Notes under the pieces: generated by a model
The model's input: only the letters and a program-made list of their open reading frames with translations
Databases searched by the model: none
What the model was told of the DNA's origin: nothing
Position numbers and translations under genes: made by a program
Part shown: positions 10,901 through 24,914 of the stretch, in pieces
Layout of the letters: each line of letters begins with the position of its first letter
How positions within the stretch are numbered: position 1 is the stretch's first letter
Assembly: GCA_015680685.1 (NCBI GenBank)
Contig: MNCI01030281.1
Location: 57,227-121,226, forward strand
DNA length: 64,000 bases
Direction of reading: 5' to 3'
Source: Gnetum montanum
Taxonomy: Eukaryota; Streptophyta; Gnetopsida; Gnetales; Gnetaceae

Positions 10901-11700
10901 TAGTGTTAGCTTCCTTGCCTTCTTCTCCTCAAATTGTTGTTAAATTTCTAGGAAGAACAAATGGATGATGTTAGCATTAAACTTCCCCATTAGAACTACA
11001 ATTCCTCTGGTTGCATACGTTGATGTTTTGTCGAGCCTTTTAGCTGGGAAAAAGTGAGTCCCAATCTTGAAGTAAATCTTTCCTCTACTGAGAGCTCGAT
11101 GTAATCCTTTTCTTCTTTTCCATATGCCCTTTGCAACCATAGTTTCTTGGCATTAGTATCTAATCTTGTTGAAATCTCTGTTACATTGGCTTCTTTGTTT
11201 AGAATGTTGAGGGCCTTAGTAATTACCTCTACTGAATATGGCATAGAGACTTCTTGAATTTTCATTATAGCATCTACTTTTTTATTTTGTCAAAATTGAT
11301 ATATTTCCCCTATATATCATTCGCCACTATTAGATAATGTGGGCCATAAGGGAGATGCTTGAAGTTGCATCTTTATAGCCTCTGGAGCAAACTCCATAAA
11401 TGGACCAAAGTTTAATTCCAGAATGATGATGGACATGATGGACTTTTCTGATATATCTTGGAGGCATTCTAGACATAGTGTGAGGTGCTATCCTTGTTTA
11501 GGTCTAGGTGGTAGTTTGACCTCTTCTTGGGTTGAGTGCTTGATGGTAGGAGTTTGTTAATGAATGATGAATGATTGCAACTTTTGCTCTACATGTTTGG
11601 CTTGGGGAGTTTGTTCTTTCAGTTGGCCTGTCCCATATCCTCTTGGTCTTTTACTTCCATGTTGAGAGGGTTCTTCGACTGCTGGTCTCTTTGGGATCAT
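10901..11700 (-). pseudogene. Element A env-like (Athila ORF3-type) ORF
   Basis: Read on the minus strand, an ATG at 11700-11698 starts a basic N-terminus with KRPRG. A conserved stretch follows (LELNFGPFMEFAPEA, then LWPTL), also found in F (24165-24260) and D (43060-42970). In-frame stops and frame changes break it. The position after integrase and before the 3' LTR matches the env-like or additional ORF of Athila elements, whose role is not established. An AG dinucleotide in TTGCAG abuts the ATG, so the ORF could be expressed from a spliced RNA. I see no clear signal peptide. Confidence 0.6.
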
Positions 11701-11702
11701 CT

Positions 11703-12975
11703 GCAATTATTAAGAGTTTCAAATTAGTGAAGTGTTTAGATCAATTCTTGATAGTTCCTTATCCTTCTTATTCTCTTGGTTAGATCAAGTTCTTATCTTA
11801 TTATGATTGTAGAGTTAGAAATTTTTTTAAAATAAAATCCCCTAAGTGCTATATCCTTAATTACTAGGACTCCCACAATTATCATTTCCTTGTTTATTGT
11901 TCCTTGAATTGGTTGGTATGGTTTGATTAGGAGAATTAACTAAGTCCTTTGGCTTAGGTTTGTTTGATTCATAATGATATTATTATTATTTTCTTATACT
12001 TACCCTTTATAATATCTTCAGGGTGTTAATAATTTTTTTGGCTCAAATTTTCAGATGTACCATGCAATGTATCTCCCCCATATCTAAGTTGAGTGCTTCA
12101 AGATCAACGGGGTTTAAGAATTTTGGAAATTGGAGATGTGAGGACAATGTTATGGTCTTGGTTAGTCAGCTTTCTAGAGCTCAAGGAGAAAACTACAAAA
12201 ATTTCTCTTACTGCAAAATGAAGGAGTGAAAAATTTCTCCAACTCCTATGCGTATATATACTATTTTTATGTGTGCAACATGGTAGATGAGACATCGTAG
12301 GGGCTATGACATTGTAGCTATGATGTTACCATAAAAAAATTCAAATTTTTGTTGAATTTTTTGGGAAAAAATTAATTGGAATGTTTGGAAGATGTGAAGC
12401 TTGTGAAAAGGGAAGTATTTATTTGAATTTGCATAAATCTAGAATGCACAAGATGATGTGGAATTGCTTTTCAAGTATGAGATACAATAGTTATACAAGT
12501 GGATCCTCCTTAAAGCAAGCTCTAGCCATTAGTGCCTTTGTATAACCATGCCTAAAAGTATCCATAGGCACTCAAGGAGTTGAATGTAAGACATACTTGT
12601 TTAGTAAAACACACCTATTAGTATCACTAGATTGGGAAAATAATGCTATGTTATATAAAATCATAAAGTTATGATTAAATATACAGTGAGGTGAAATGGA
12701 CTGTAAAAGGAATTGCTGAAACCGGGATGTGAGGTATCTTACCATAGGCATAATGAATTCTTGTGTGTGATTTGTTATTAGAATAATCATTAGCCTTACT
12801 ATCCAAGATTTAAACCAAGTCCAAACCACTTTCTAGTGATATTGCATTATTTCATTCCTAGGCTTCACAACCATAAGACTGCCACTATGGCAAGAAGTAT
12901 GATCACTTGATGTGTTGTTCAAGGGAGGAGTTTGTTAGTTATACTCTTTATTTTTAAGATTCTTAAGAAGCCATC
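11703..12975 (-). other. Element A spacer between integrase and env-like ORF
   Basis: No coding domain is seen. If the env-like ORF is expressed by splicing, this would be the 3' part of the intron. The segment contains remnants that align with 44400-45030 in D and with the region left of 18960 in B. Confidence 0.45.
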
Positions 12976-13109
12976 TACCTTTAGGCATGGGTAACATGTC
13001 TTTCCAGTGGAACCCCCAGAAATTTATTCTATGCATGGATTTTATTTTTGACTATGTTGACCTTACTAGAGGATTACCTTCAAGCATGGGTAACATGTCT
13101 TTCTAGTGA
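12976..13109 (-). other. Two copies of a conserved Athila 3'-region motif
   Basis: At 12976-13012 and 13076-13109 the minus strand reads (TCCAYTG)GAAAGACATGTTACCC followed by ATGCYTRAAGGT. The same motif occurs once each in B (18549-18583), D (44614-44647) and, on the plus strand, F (22506-22544). Its function is unknown. Confidence 0.75.
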
Positions 13110-13239
13110 CATGGTAAGACAGTAGTTATTGTACTCCTAATCTCATTTTTTCTTAGATATTCAAGAAAATAATACATCCTTAACAATAAGATAGAACTTA
13201 CAATAGTAATCCTAGAGAATCTACAAGTCCCCTTAATGT

Positions 13240-13720
13240 CATACCCTTGTCATTCCCACTTGGTTCTTCATTATAATAACCCATAGTCACTATAATATAA
13301 GCCTTCCCATTCAACATTGACGTGATGGATCCCATGAAGTCAATTTCCCATATATCAAATGGTTCCAATGGATGTATCCATTGTTGTGGCCCTTCATTTT
13401 TGGCTATTTTTCCTCCATCTCATTTACATCTTTGACAAGATTGAGTAAAGTTATGGGTGTCTTGGAACAAGGTAGGCTAGAAGTAGCCTACCATCATCAG
13501 TTTCAGTGGCATCCTACATCCAGCATAATGTCCACCACATGGGCCTTCATGTGCATATTATAGGATTCTATGTTGATTGCATTCTAGTACACACCATCAT
13601 ACTAGTTCATTAGCATAAATCTTGTAAAGATTCACGTTTATCTTCATCTATCTCTTGACTTTATGAAGGAACTATTCTTTTTGTTTCTTTTCCCACTCAA
13701 CAGGAAGCTCTTGTGTGGTT
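13240..13720 (-). pseudogene. Element A integrase fragment
   Basis: The minus strand reads GPQQWIHPLEPFDIWEIDF and then a Gly/Ser stretch typical of the Ty3/gypsy integrase core, with the first catalytic Asp in the IDF triplet. Further upstream (13600-13720) there is the zinc-binding N-terminal part in decayed form. The core is cut short near 13265 and joined to 3' non-coding sequence, so the rest of the core and the C-terminus are missing. Confidence 0.6.
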
Positions 13721-13839
13721 AAATAAGTCATGTAATTAGTGGTCCATGGCTTCTATGTTGAGTCAATAGACATTATCGTCTTTGTGAGCAAGTTTTTACC
13801 AGGTAATTGATCTAACAATTTTTTTTCTTGGTCTTGTGG

Positions 13840-15010
13840 TTCCCATCTTAATTTTCCATGCCTTTCTTGTTGATCATGGTAATGTCTAATTCTTATAATA
13901 TGATAAGCTATCTAATCATCCTAGGACTAACCATTGGTTTATTCATTAAAAATTGGATTACACTATGATTAGTATGGACATAAATTGGGTTCTCGAGCAC
14001 ATAGTGGTTGAACTTTTCTAGTGCATACACCACTACCATAAGCTTCTTCTCTGTGGTGATGTAATTAAGCTATGCTTGAGTGATGCTTTTGCTAGCATAG
14101 TTTATATAATAAGGTCTTTTTTGGTCATCCAGCTACATTAATATTGCACCCAGTGCATAATATAAAGCATATTTCATGATATGGAGAGGCTTAGAACAAT
14201 CTAGAGCTTGGAGGATTGGTGTTTCGATTACCTTTTGTTTTAAAGCCTCAAACACCTTTTCACATGATTTTGTCCATTGATATGGTGCATCCTTCTTTGT
14301 TAGTTCTACTAACGATTTTGTAATTTTCAAAAAATTCTCTATAAGGCTTTTGTAATATCCCATGTGACCTAGGAATGATCAAATATCTTTAACAGTTTAT
14401 GGACTTTGGGTGATGTTTTGTATGACTCTAATCTTCTTAGGATCTAGCTTAATTCCTTTTTACAAAACTTTATATCCTAGCACAATCCTATCCTAGACCA
14501 TTAGATGGTTCTTGTGCTAGTTGGGATTTAGGTTTGTTTCTACACATATTTTCAGTACCTACTTTAAATGGTCTAGTGCTTATTTTAAGTCAAGCCCATA
14601 GGTTGAAAAATCATTGATAAATACCTTAATGTCGTTACCTATTTATTTTTGGCAAATTCTGAGTACTAATCTTTGAAAGGTGATGGGTGTATTGCAAATA
14701 CCAAAAGGCATTTTGTTGTAAGCAAATTTTTCCCATAGACTAGTGAAAATTATCATCTCTTGGTTCTCAGGTGCAATGTAAATCTAGTTATATTTGCTAT
14801 ACCCATCTAGAAAGTATAGTACGTCTAGGTCTTGGTCAATAAATGGCAAAGGAAGATGATCCTTGAACATTGCAAAACTCAAAAATTGAAAGTCGATGCA
14901 CACTCTCCACTTACCCTCCTTCTTTGGAATAATTACCAAAGGACTAACCCATTCACTATCTACAATGGGATAAATGAATCTTGCCTTTAGTAATTGCATA
15001 ACTACTTCCT
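13840..15010 (-). pseudogene. Element A reverse transcriptase and RNase H
   Basis: The RT begins on the minus strand near 15000 (IYPIVDSEWVSPLVIIPKK, then WRVCIDF). The palm follows, with the catalytic motif near 14620 reading FINDF in place of the usual DD. The connection and start of RNase H are at 14363-14133 (ENFLKITKSLVELTKKDAPY). Stops and frame changes separate the pieces. The loss of one catalytic Asp and the broken frame make it inactive. Confidence 0.75.
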
Positions 15011-15554
15011 TAAGCTTAGGGTTTAGCCTTCTCTATGGTTGGCATCATGGCTTAATAGCTAGGTCCGTGTATATTCGATGTTGACAAATTCAAGGATTAA
15101 TGCAAGTTATTTCATCATAAGACTAGACAAATGCTATTGGCCATGTATTGACCACTTCTAATAATCTCTTTTTCTATTGTTTGTCTAGGTTGGTAGTAAT
15201 GATGATCAACTTCTTGTTATTTAGGAAAGCATATTCCAGTGTTGTTAGTAGGACCTTCAACTCTAATGGTTTTGGTTTAACTTTATTTAGGATCTTGAGC
15301 TGTCCTCATTTAATCTCTTCCCCTTGACATGAGTGTGGATAAGGATGCTTTCTTCTTAATTGATCTAACTTATTTGTTTCTTTCACGTAGGTGCTTATAA
15401 TTTGGGTTATTAGTTCCATGTATATTTTTGAATCAGCTTCTTCATCTGTAATTAGGCACTGAGTGAGTGCCTTCTTATTTAGTGATTGCCACATACATGC
15501 ATATTTGCATACACATTTCATCAACACATCTTTTGCATGTTGTGTTTTTCTCTT

Positions 15555-15906
15555 ATTTAACTATTCATATTTTTTGCATGCAATTTCATCCATTGTTGTT
15601 GTATGCGATACATGAAACTCTGTGTCTTTAAACAATTTCGGCTTCATCCTCAAATATTTCCAATGACAATTCTTTGATTCTACGCTTAGCATCCATAATG
15701 CTAAGCCAAGCTCTTCCCATAATAATAGGGAACTCTCCTTTGTTCTTCCCCCATGGATGACTACAAAATCAATAGGATAAGACCAATCGCTAATGGTAGT
15801 GGTCACATCATCTACCTATCCTAATGGGACTATGATCAACTAGTCTACAAACTCTAGTTCAATGTTACTTTTTTTAATGGTGGAAGATTCCAGACCTTAT
15901 ACATAT
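15555..15906 (-). pseudogene. Element A protease region, interrupted
   Basis: The minus strand carries YPIDFVVI, followed by the decayed form of the IMGR-like motif and the linker to RT. It matches 48600-48900 in D. It ends exactly at the CATAT duplication of element B; the missing upstream part resumes at 33323. Confidence 0.65.
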
Positions 15907-16743
15907 TGATGAGTGGTGAGGTACCCCTACACCAAACCATATGAATGACAAGTGTTCACGTGTGATTTGGTCAAATTTTGTAGACCTTAAGTTCTCAAGT
16001 ACATTGGTTCTAAGACGTGAAATCTAATTGAAATGATTATTGTCCTCACAGTCCCACTCGTGAGGCACAAGTCTATGGTTAAGTGTAACTAAGGTATATG
16101 ATTTTTATCATTTTGTATTTTATAAGTGTAATCACATAAAACAAGAATGAAAGGTATAGGAAATTAATATCTAAATACTTTACTACCTAGCTAGCCTAAC
16201 ACATGTACTCATTCCCTCTTCCTAGACACATCCTGAAAGCATGTGGGACTGTTGGGTTACCAAATGTTAAGCATTTCTAGGTTACCAAGTGCTACACATA
16301 TGTTTGAAGTGGTCATGCATGTGTTAATTAACAACTAGAAATTAATTTCTGAACTGAGATGCATTGAAGTAAAATGCATGAATAGTAACTGCATTAAAGA
16401 AAACATTAATCTATTGTCAGTGCTGCAAGGTTTATAAAAAATGCTCATCTTTATTCCCATCACATTGCTGTGCTTAGGTATATCAGTGCTTAAATAAAGG
16501 TCCATACACACTTAGACTCTTACTGCAAGCACTCAGAAAATATTCTAACTCTAGAGAAAACGAACTATAAGAGCTTCACTATCTATGACAAAAACTAATA
16601 TGAAATCGTGTGCCTAAGCGCTATATTTATAGGCTAGCATACACCATATGATATCGAATATTTGACACCGCATATTGGGCTTTGATATCAAGTATTCGAT
16701 ATTGAGGCTCCAATATCAGAGCTAATAAAATCATAACTCATTA
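15907..16743 (-). repeat. Element B 3' LTR
   Basis: The LTR starts TGATGAGTGG and ends ACTCATTA, and is followed by TTCCCCCATG, the complement of a polypurine tract. It pairs with 32495-33317. Confidence 0.85.
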
Positions 16744-18960
<2,217 letters not shown>

Positions 18961-18965
18961 CATGT

Positions 18966-19807
18966 TGATGAGTTATGAATTTGTTGACAGCTGTGATATC
19001 GCACCCGCGATATCGCATCCGCAATATCATAGTCGACGCGATATCGCAACCTAGCCGCGATATCGCATACGAGACTCATCTATAAATAAGAGGTAGACAG
19101 ATCCAATAAGTCAATTTTAGAGTCAGTTAGTGTTTAGTGTTTTCATTTGTTTCTCTCAACCCTTTTCCTCTCCGTGTATGCCTGCAGTGTGGTGAATGTA
19201 ATTGTACGAAATCCTTTATTCGAGTGTGACATACTTGGACACGCACATGACCGGCAATAAAGATCGAGATTACTTCATCATTGAAGCATTCACTTAGTTT
19301 AATCATTTAATTAATTGTTATTTACTACTTTCCTAGTTAATCTCTCTCACCCTTAAACTCATGTTAAAACGCAGAATGAGTACGACTTGATTACGAGCAT
19401 TTAAGTGTGACTACTTGGTAACCCAGTAGTGTACCTAGGATCTGCGCATGGTAATCCCAGTGGTAGTCATGCACGAAGTCCAAGATGTGTATGGATAATC
19501 AAGGAATAGATGCTCATCGCACTTACGCTAGCTTAGATTCTCTCTTACCCTTTCTCTCTTAGCTTAGTCAATATTACTTTCCATTGTCCTCAGGAGTAGC
19601 ATTAACATAGAAACACATCATACACCTCACTTTGGACTAAACCATACGTGACAAAACTAATACTAGTCCAGGTGGGAAGACATCGAACTGTGACCTAAGG
19701 TGAACTGTCTAGATGCCACAACTAGTTCGTCTACGGAGTTCGACCGGATCGGGCGTGTAATGCTTGTATTCGTATGGTTGAGTGTAGGGGTACCTCGCCA
19801 CTCATCA
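18966..19807 (+). repeat. Element F 5' LTR
   Basis: The LTR runs from TGATGAG to CTCATCA. The U3 carries several copies of the perfect palindrome GCGATATCGC (about 18990-19070), then a TATA box at about 19080-19090 (CTATAAATAAG). Confidence 0.92.
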
Positions 19808-19808
19808 T

Positions 19809-19826
19809 TAGCACCATTGCTGGGGA
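19809..19826 (+). promoter_or_regulatory. Element F primer-binding site
   Basis: TAGCACCATTGCTGGGGA follows the LTR by one base. It is a decayed form of TGGCGCCGTTGCCGGGGA, a plant tRNA-Asp-type primer site common in Athila elements. Elements A and B have TGG-initial versions. Confidence 0.75.
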
Positions 19827-19948
19827 TGGTACTAGTTATCTAGATTAGTTATATTATACAAGGTCGCTGCATAGAAATTAATGATATATCTTTTAGAAGG
19901 AAAGAATTATAAAAAGTCACATACGAATTCACACACAGCTTCACAATC

Positions 19949-22000
19949 ATGCCTCTCCTACAAGACTATGGTAATGCCATACCTAGTGAGGCAATTCATT
20001 GGAGAACCGATGAATTATATGACAATGAAGATTGGAGTATGGAATTCGAGGTGGGGGTTTTTTATAAACATAAACAAAGGCAACATCATCCCAATGCACG
20101 AAAGCATAACTTACTCGATGACAATGAACCCCCACTGGCCACTACAAGCCTAACTCAAATACAAGAGGCTGTTCGAATCTCCCGTAGGCATCGTAAAGAG
20201 AGCCGTCTACCCAGGCTCGATTTAAACAACTTCCCTACTTTCTCAGGAGGCTATGACTTAGATCCGCAACAACATTTACAAGCCTTCTATGATGCCTTTA
20301 CATGGAACAACATTAATAATGGTTGGCAAAAACTTAAGCGCTTTCCTATGACACTCGTTGGCCAACCAAAATATGGTATAGATCGTTAAAACCAAATTCA
20401 ATATGACGTTGGCCAACAATGGTGGAACTCTTTAACGAAAGATATCAAACCTACACAAGAGTGTCAGCCTTGAGGAAACAAATCCAAGAGTGGAAAAAAG
20501 CACAACATGAACCTTAGAAAGATATTATGCATTGTTAAACAACTGTCCAGGTCATGGGTTCTCCAAGGAAAGGCTAATGTATCATGTCATTGATGGGCTT
20601 TGTGATGAAACAAGAAAGACCCTAGGGATGTATGCCGAAGGTCAACTATACGAACTCCGAACCCATTAAATCCAAGAGCTTATTAAGTAGGTAGCAAAAG
20701 AAGAAAGAGAAATGGCTATATGGGAGAGTGTTGAAAAACATCATTGGGGCCAAAATCTCAACTTAACAAAGGTCCATAATCATAAAAAGGAGAAATCAAC
20801 CTATCACAAGGATAAAGAATCATCTTTACCAATACAATAATCATTAGAAGAAGTTGAGGCAAAATCAATAAGATGTTGGAATGGATGTATAAAAAGTGTG
20901 AAGAATTTATCGATATTATTAGAGATAGAGTTTTGACAACCCAAGAAGCAGGTCAAAGGATTAGTAGACAATTGGAAAGAAGGGATAAGGAAAATAAGAG
21001 CTCAACTACCAATCATACGTATGAATGCAACATATGCCTGTACGATCACCCCAAGGGACAATGCCCAATCTTGTCACATTTATATGAGCATTGGGGAAAC
21101 ACGTTACATCCAGAATTCGTACAGAGATACTGTGTTTGATCACAGTGACAACAATCCCAGTCGTGGAGGAGACCACCCCTAAACTGGAGACACCCTTCAT
21201 ATCATCCGAATCCAAATGCTTATCTAGTTCAACATCCTGTTTCTCCAACTGGGCCAACATACTCTATCTCACCACATTACCATTCTCCATAATACTATCA
21301 GGCCATGTCCTCAACACCACCACCACCTTGTGCATCTTACACTTCTCCCAATTTTCAACATTCTCATCCTTTCCCTNNNNNNNNNNNNNNNNNNNNNNNN
21401 NNNNNNNNNNNNNNNNNNNNNNNNNNNNNNNNNNNNNNNNNNNNNNNNNNNNNNNNNNNNNNNNNNNNNNNNNNNNNNNNNNNNNNNNNNNNNNNNNNNN
21501 NNNNNNNNNNNNNNNNNNNNNNNNNNNNNNNNNNNNNNNNNNNNNNNNNNNNNNNNNNNNNNNNNNNNNNNNNNNNNNNNNNNNNNNNNNNNNNNNNNNN
21601 NNNNNNNNNNNNNNNNNNNNNNNNNNNNNNNNNNNNNNNNNNNNNNNNNNNNNNNNNNNNNNNNNNNNNNNNNNNNNNNNNNNNNNNNNNNNNNNNNNNN
21701 NNNNNNNNNNNNNNNNNNNNNNNNNNNNNNNNNNNNNNNNNNNNNNNNNNNNNNNNNNNNNNNNNNNNNNNNNNNNNNNNNNNNNNNNNNNNNNNNNNNN
21801 NNNNNNNNNNNNNNNNNNNNNNNNNNNNNNNNNNNNNNNNNNNNNNNNNNNNNNNNNNNNNNNNNNNNNNNNNNNNNNNNNNNNNNNNNNNNNNNNNNNN
21901 NNNNNNCCAATATTTCCAACATGCAAGGATCCCCATCGTCATTTATTAATCCTTGCCATCCTCAACCATTTAGCTATGAGGGATATCCCCCATTCTAATA
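19949..22000 (+). pseudogene. Element F gag
   Basis: Translation begins at ATG 19949. The capsid-like part reads RLPRLDLNNFPTFSGGYDL and aligns with the gag of element A (35100-34990, minus strand). The frame breaks at about 20389 and continues in other frames: a mid-capsid helix region at 20530-20640 (RLMYHVIDGL), then a coiled part and a zinc knuckle CNICLYDHPKGQC at about 21027-21065. A Pro/Tyr-rich tail runs into the assembly gap at 21377 and comes out at 21907-21990. Gag would form the virus-like particle and bind RNA. The copy is frameshifted. Confidence 0.7.
21377..21906. other. Assembly gap (530 N)
   Basis: This is a run of unknown bases inside the gag tail of element F. Open frames that cross it are meaningless. 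The real length may differ from 530. Confidence 0.99.
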
Positions 22001-23877
22001 GCAAGCAGGATTAATAAATAATTTTCATTTTCTTTAGTTTTACAACTTTTTGTTTTCCAATTTTTCATTTTTCAATTTCTTGTTTTATCTTTTTGTCTCT
22101 TTACGTTTTTATAAGTAATCTCATCTACGAATAAAACACTCATGTGGCTCGTTGGTTGAGGTGTGTTCTATGTTATCGAGTCTTGAGTGATCAATTATTT
22201 GGAAAGTGAGCCCATTACACCAACTCATCCACTCTACAAATAAGAGGTTCTGTTTGAGGGTACAGTGATATTCTTGAAAAACTTAAAACTTAAAATTAAT
22301 TTTGTGTTCATTGTACCTAGAATGAAGAAGGATGGACCAAGAGGGAATGATTAGGGTGTGACATCAAGGGGACCTACGGATTCTCTTTGGTGATGTCTGT
22401 GGGAGTTATCATGCAACGTGGTTGTATGAAGATCCTTGTAGATCTAACGAAAATGGGAGTAAGAGTAATCAAAAGGGCACTCAAAAATCCAATGTTGTTA
22501 TAGGGGGTCCCATTGGAAAGACATGCATCCATGCCTGAAGGTTGGCGTCTTCTATGGATTCAGCAATCGAAAAAAAAGAAAAAGAAAACAAAAAAGAAAA
22601 AGTGTCATAAAATAAAAATCACTCCTCCCTTGAACAAAATGCCAAGTGATCATATGACTTGTTGTTATGGTACTCTCATAGTTGCTCATCATGGGATGAA
22701 ACAATACGGTGTCACTGATTAGAGGAATGGACTTGGTCTTGATCTTGGAACAATAGGTTAATGACACCTTAATCATGCTTTACACGTAGGATTCACTATG
22801 CCCTAGGTTAGTTCGTCTCATCTCACTATGCCCTAGGTTAGTTCGTCTCATGTCACTATGTCCCAATCTCTACAATCCCTTCTATAGTTCGTCTCATCTC
22901 ACTGTTCGGGTAATTGTAGCTCATGTCGTGTGTAACGTAGAATTCTTACCTCATTCCAGTGATATTTACATGTGTGTGTTTTGTGAAATTAGTGCGGATT
23001 ACATTTAACCCTTCTAGTGCCCACGAAAACTTTAAGTGTGGTTACACAAGGGCATTATAGGTTGGAACCTGCTTTGGGGAGGACCCACTTGTGTAATCTT
23101 CACTTATGACACAGCTCACACCCACCATTTCTTACCCTAAGCCTATTTTCCATAACATTCTTTCCCTATTATTACTATCCCTCTGATTCAACATTCCTAT
23201 GAGCCATCACATAGCCTTTTCCTCTACAATCTAAGGTCCTTATTGAAAAATTCCACACCATCATAATTTTCATGCCTTCAGAACTAGTTGAATTACCCTG
23301 GAACCCTTTAACAATCGTCCAGATGTCCTTAGTTTACATCGTTTAATTTCAAAGAAATATTAAAAACTCAGTACATTCTCTAAGTGCCCTAACTTCAATG
23401 AAAATATATATACGTGAGCCCCCTGTGCTAATCAACATCATTTGAAATTGTTTATGCAGGAGAAGTTTTTCAATTCCTCTCTACGACTCGCGATTGTGCA
23501 TCCCTTGCTTTCATATCCATAACTCGCTCGCTGGTACTCTGATTTTCATTCCGTTTAAACCTACTTGAACCTAGAGTGTTCAGCTTAGTCGTGGGGAAGG
23601 GGCACATGCCAAATAGTGCATAATTTTTTTGAAATTCATCATTGCCCGAAGGACATCTTTAAGGGTAATTAGTTGTAAAATTAAGAATAAAATATGTCAA
23701 AAATAGTTTCATTCCCTTAACTATACCAGAAAATTAAATTTGGAAACTACCTAAGCAAAGAGGATTCAACATTATAATCTTTCGGGGACATGTTCTTCCA
23801 ATAATTAACATCACACAGAAACAAAGTAAATCTATTAAGGCAAGCAATAAGGTATAACCTAAATTTGGTAACAACCT
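22001..23877 (+). other. Element F internal spacer without pol
   Basis: No protease, RT or integrase motif is seen. The stretch contains one conserved element motif (22506-22544), an A-rich tract near 22570-22610, and a 30-bp tandem repeat at 22794-22905. If the downstream env-like ORF is spliced, this is intron sequence. Confidence 0.6.
22794..22905 (+). repeat. 30-bp tandem repeat
   Basis: Two near-perfect units begin CACTATGCCCTAGGTTAG and end GTCTCAT(C/G)T(C). A third, partial unit keeps only both ends. Confidence 0.85.
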
Positions 23878-23906
23878 TACTAACGATTGGCCCCGTGTGA
23901 TTGCAG
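23878..23906 (+). promoter_or_regulatory. Candidate branch point and 3' splice site before env-like ORF
   Basis: A perfect TACTAAC (23878-23884) is followed 22 bases later by TTGCAG, and the ATG of the env-like ORF comes immediately after. Element A has TTGCAG directly before its env-like ATG as well. Splicing of env-like RNA is known in the Athila-like barley element Bagy-2. Confidence 0.6.
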
Positions 23907-24640
23907 ATGGCCCCGAAATGCAGACAACAGGAAGGTCCTACTTAGGGTGCGATCAAACGACCTAGGAGAGGTGGAAGACAAGATCTTGCCGAAAAACATG
24001 TAGAATAGGAGGAACAATCATTCAGTATTCATCAAGAGGACCCTTCTACCGTATAATCTGAGCAAGCAGAAGGAGGAACTGCTGTAGTGCTTGAACAGGG
24101 ACAACATCTCACGTTGCCCCAAGATTGTGTTTAGGCCATCCATGAAAAGTCCACATTCGCTGCGGTGATTTTGGAATTGAACTTTGAATCTTTTGTAGAG
24201 TTCGCTCCTAAGGCTGTTAGGGATCACCTCAAGGGATCTCCCTTATGGCCTACCCTCTTTGAAAGTGGTGCTTGGTACTTAAGGGAAACGTACCAATTTT
24301 GGCATAATAAAGAAGAAGGCACCACAGTTAACAATTGTGGTGTAACTATTGATTTCTCTATTCAAGCCATTTCGGAAGTATGAAACCTTCCGAATACATG
24401 GCCAAAGGTTGCTTAGAACCAGCTGGACACTTTCAGAACTGAGCAACTTAATAAACCGTTGACAGAGAATAAAAGGGTGGCTGAAGAAAAAGAGAAGGTT
24501 GACTAGGATGCCTCTATGACACAAGTGTAAACTTACATGCATGCCAAGGAACTCAAGGCCTAACAAGAGGAGAAACTCTAGGCCATACTTCAACACCATC
24601 AAATCCCAAGACCTGGAGCACAAGAAAAGGGAAAGACACC
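23907..24640 (+). pseudogene. Element F env-like (Athila ORF3-type) ORF, truncated
   Basis: It begins MAPKCRQQEGP, with an early in-frame stop, then a basic KRPRRGGR patch and the conserved block LELNFESFVEFAPKA and LWPTLFESGAW at 24165-24270. A stop follows at about 24381. The block is shared with A and D. The C-terminal half is decayed and then lost before the polypurine tract. The role of this ORF in Athila elements is unknown; its basic N-terminus could be a nuclear signal. Confidence 0.6.
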
Positions 24641-24815
24641 CATGGAGGAGCCACCGCCACCAGGAACTACATGAGTTCCATCCAATTTTGTAATCATAGG
24701 ACTTTCTTTTGTGTTGTGTCTCAATTTTGTTTTGACTCCACACTAAGGCATGAATCCATTCTAGCTAGTCAATAATCCCATACCTATCCACTGTCTAATC
24801 AATGGAGCTTGTTAT

Positions 24816-24914
24816 TACTTTAACTCGAGGATAAGTTTTCATTCATTTGTGGGGGTATGATGAGNTACTTTAACTCGAGGATAAGTTTTCATTCATTTGT
24901 GGGGGTATGATGAG
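24816..24914 (+). repeat. 49-bp duplication around a single N at 24865
   Basis: The sequence 24816-24864 is repeated exactly at 24866-24914 with one N between. It covers the polypurine tract and the LTR start. It is most likely an unmerged contig overlap rather than biology. Confidence 0.9.

Noticed and set aside
21091-22014. Several long open frames crossing the N gap
   Set aside because: They are open only because unknown bases contain no stop codon.
22794-22905. Short repeats as a possible CRISPR-like array
   Set aside because: Units are directly tandem without spacers, in plant DNA.
24279-24743. 154-residue minus-strand frame in element F
   Set aside because: It is antisense to the env-like ORF and has no recognisable domain or splice signals.
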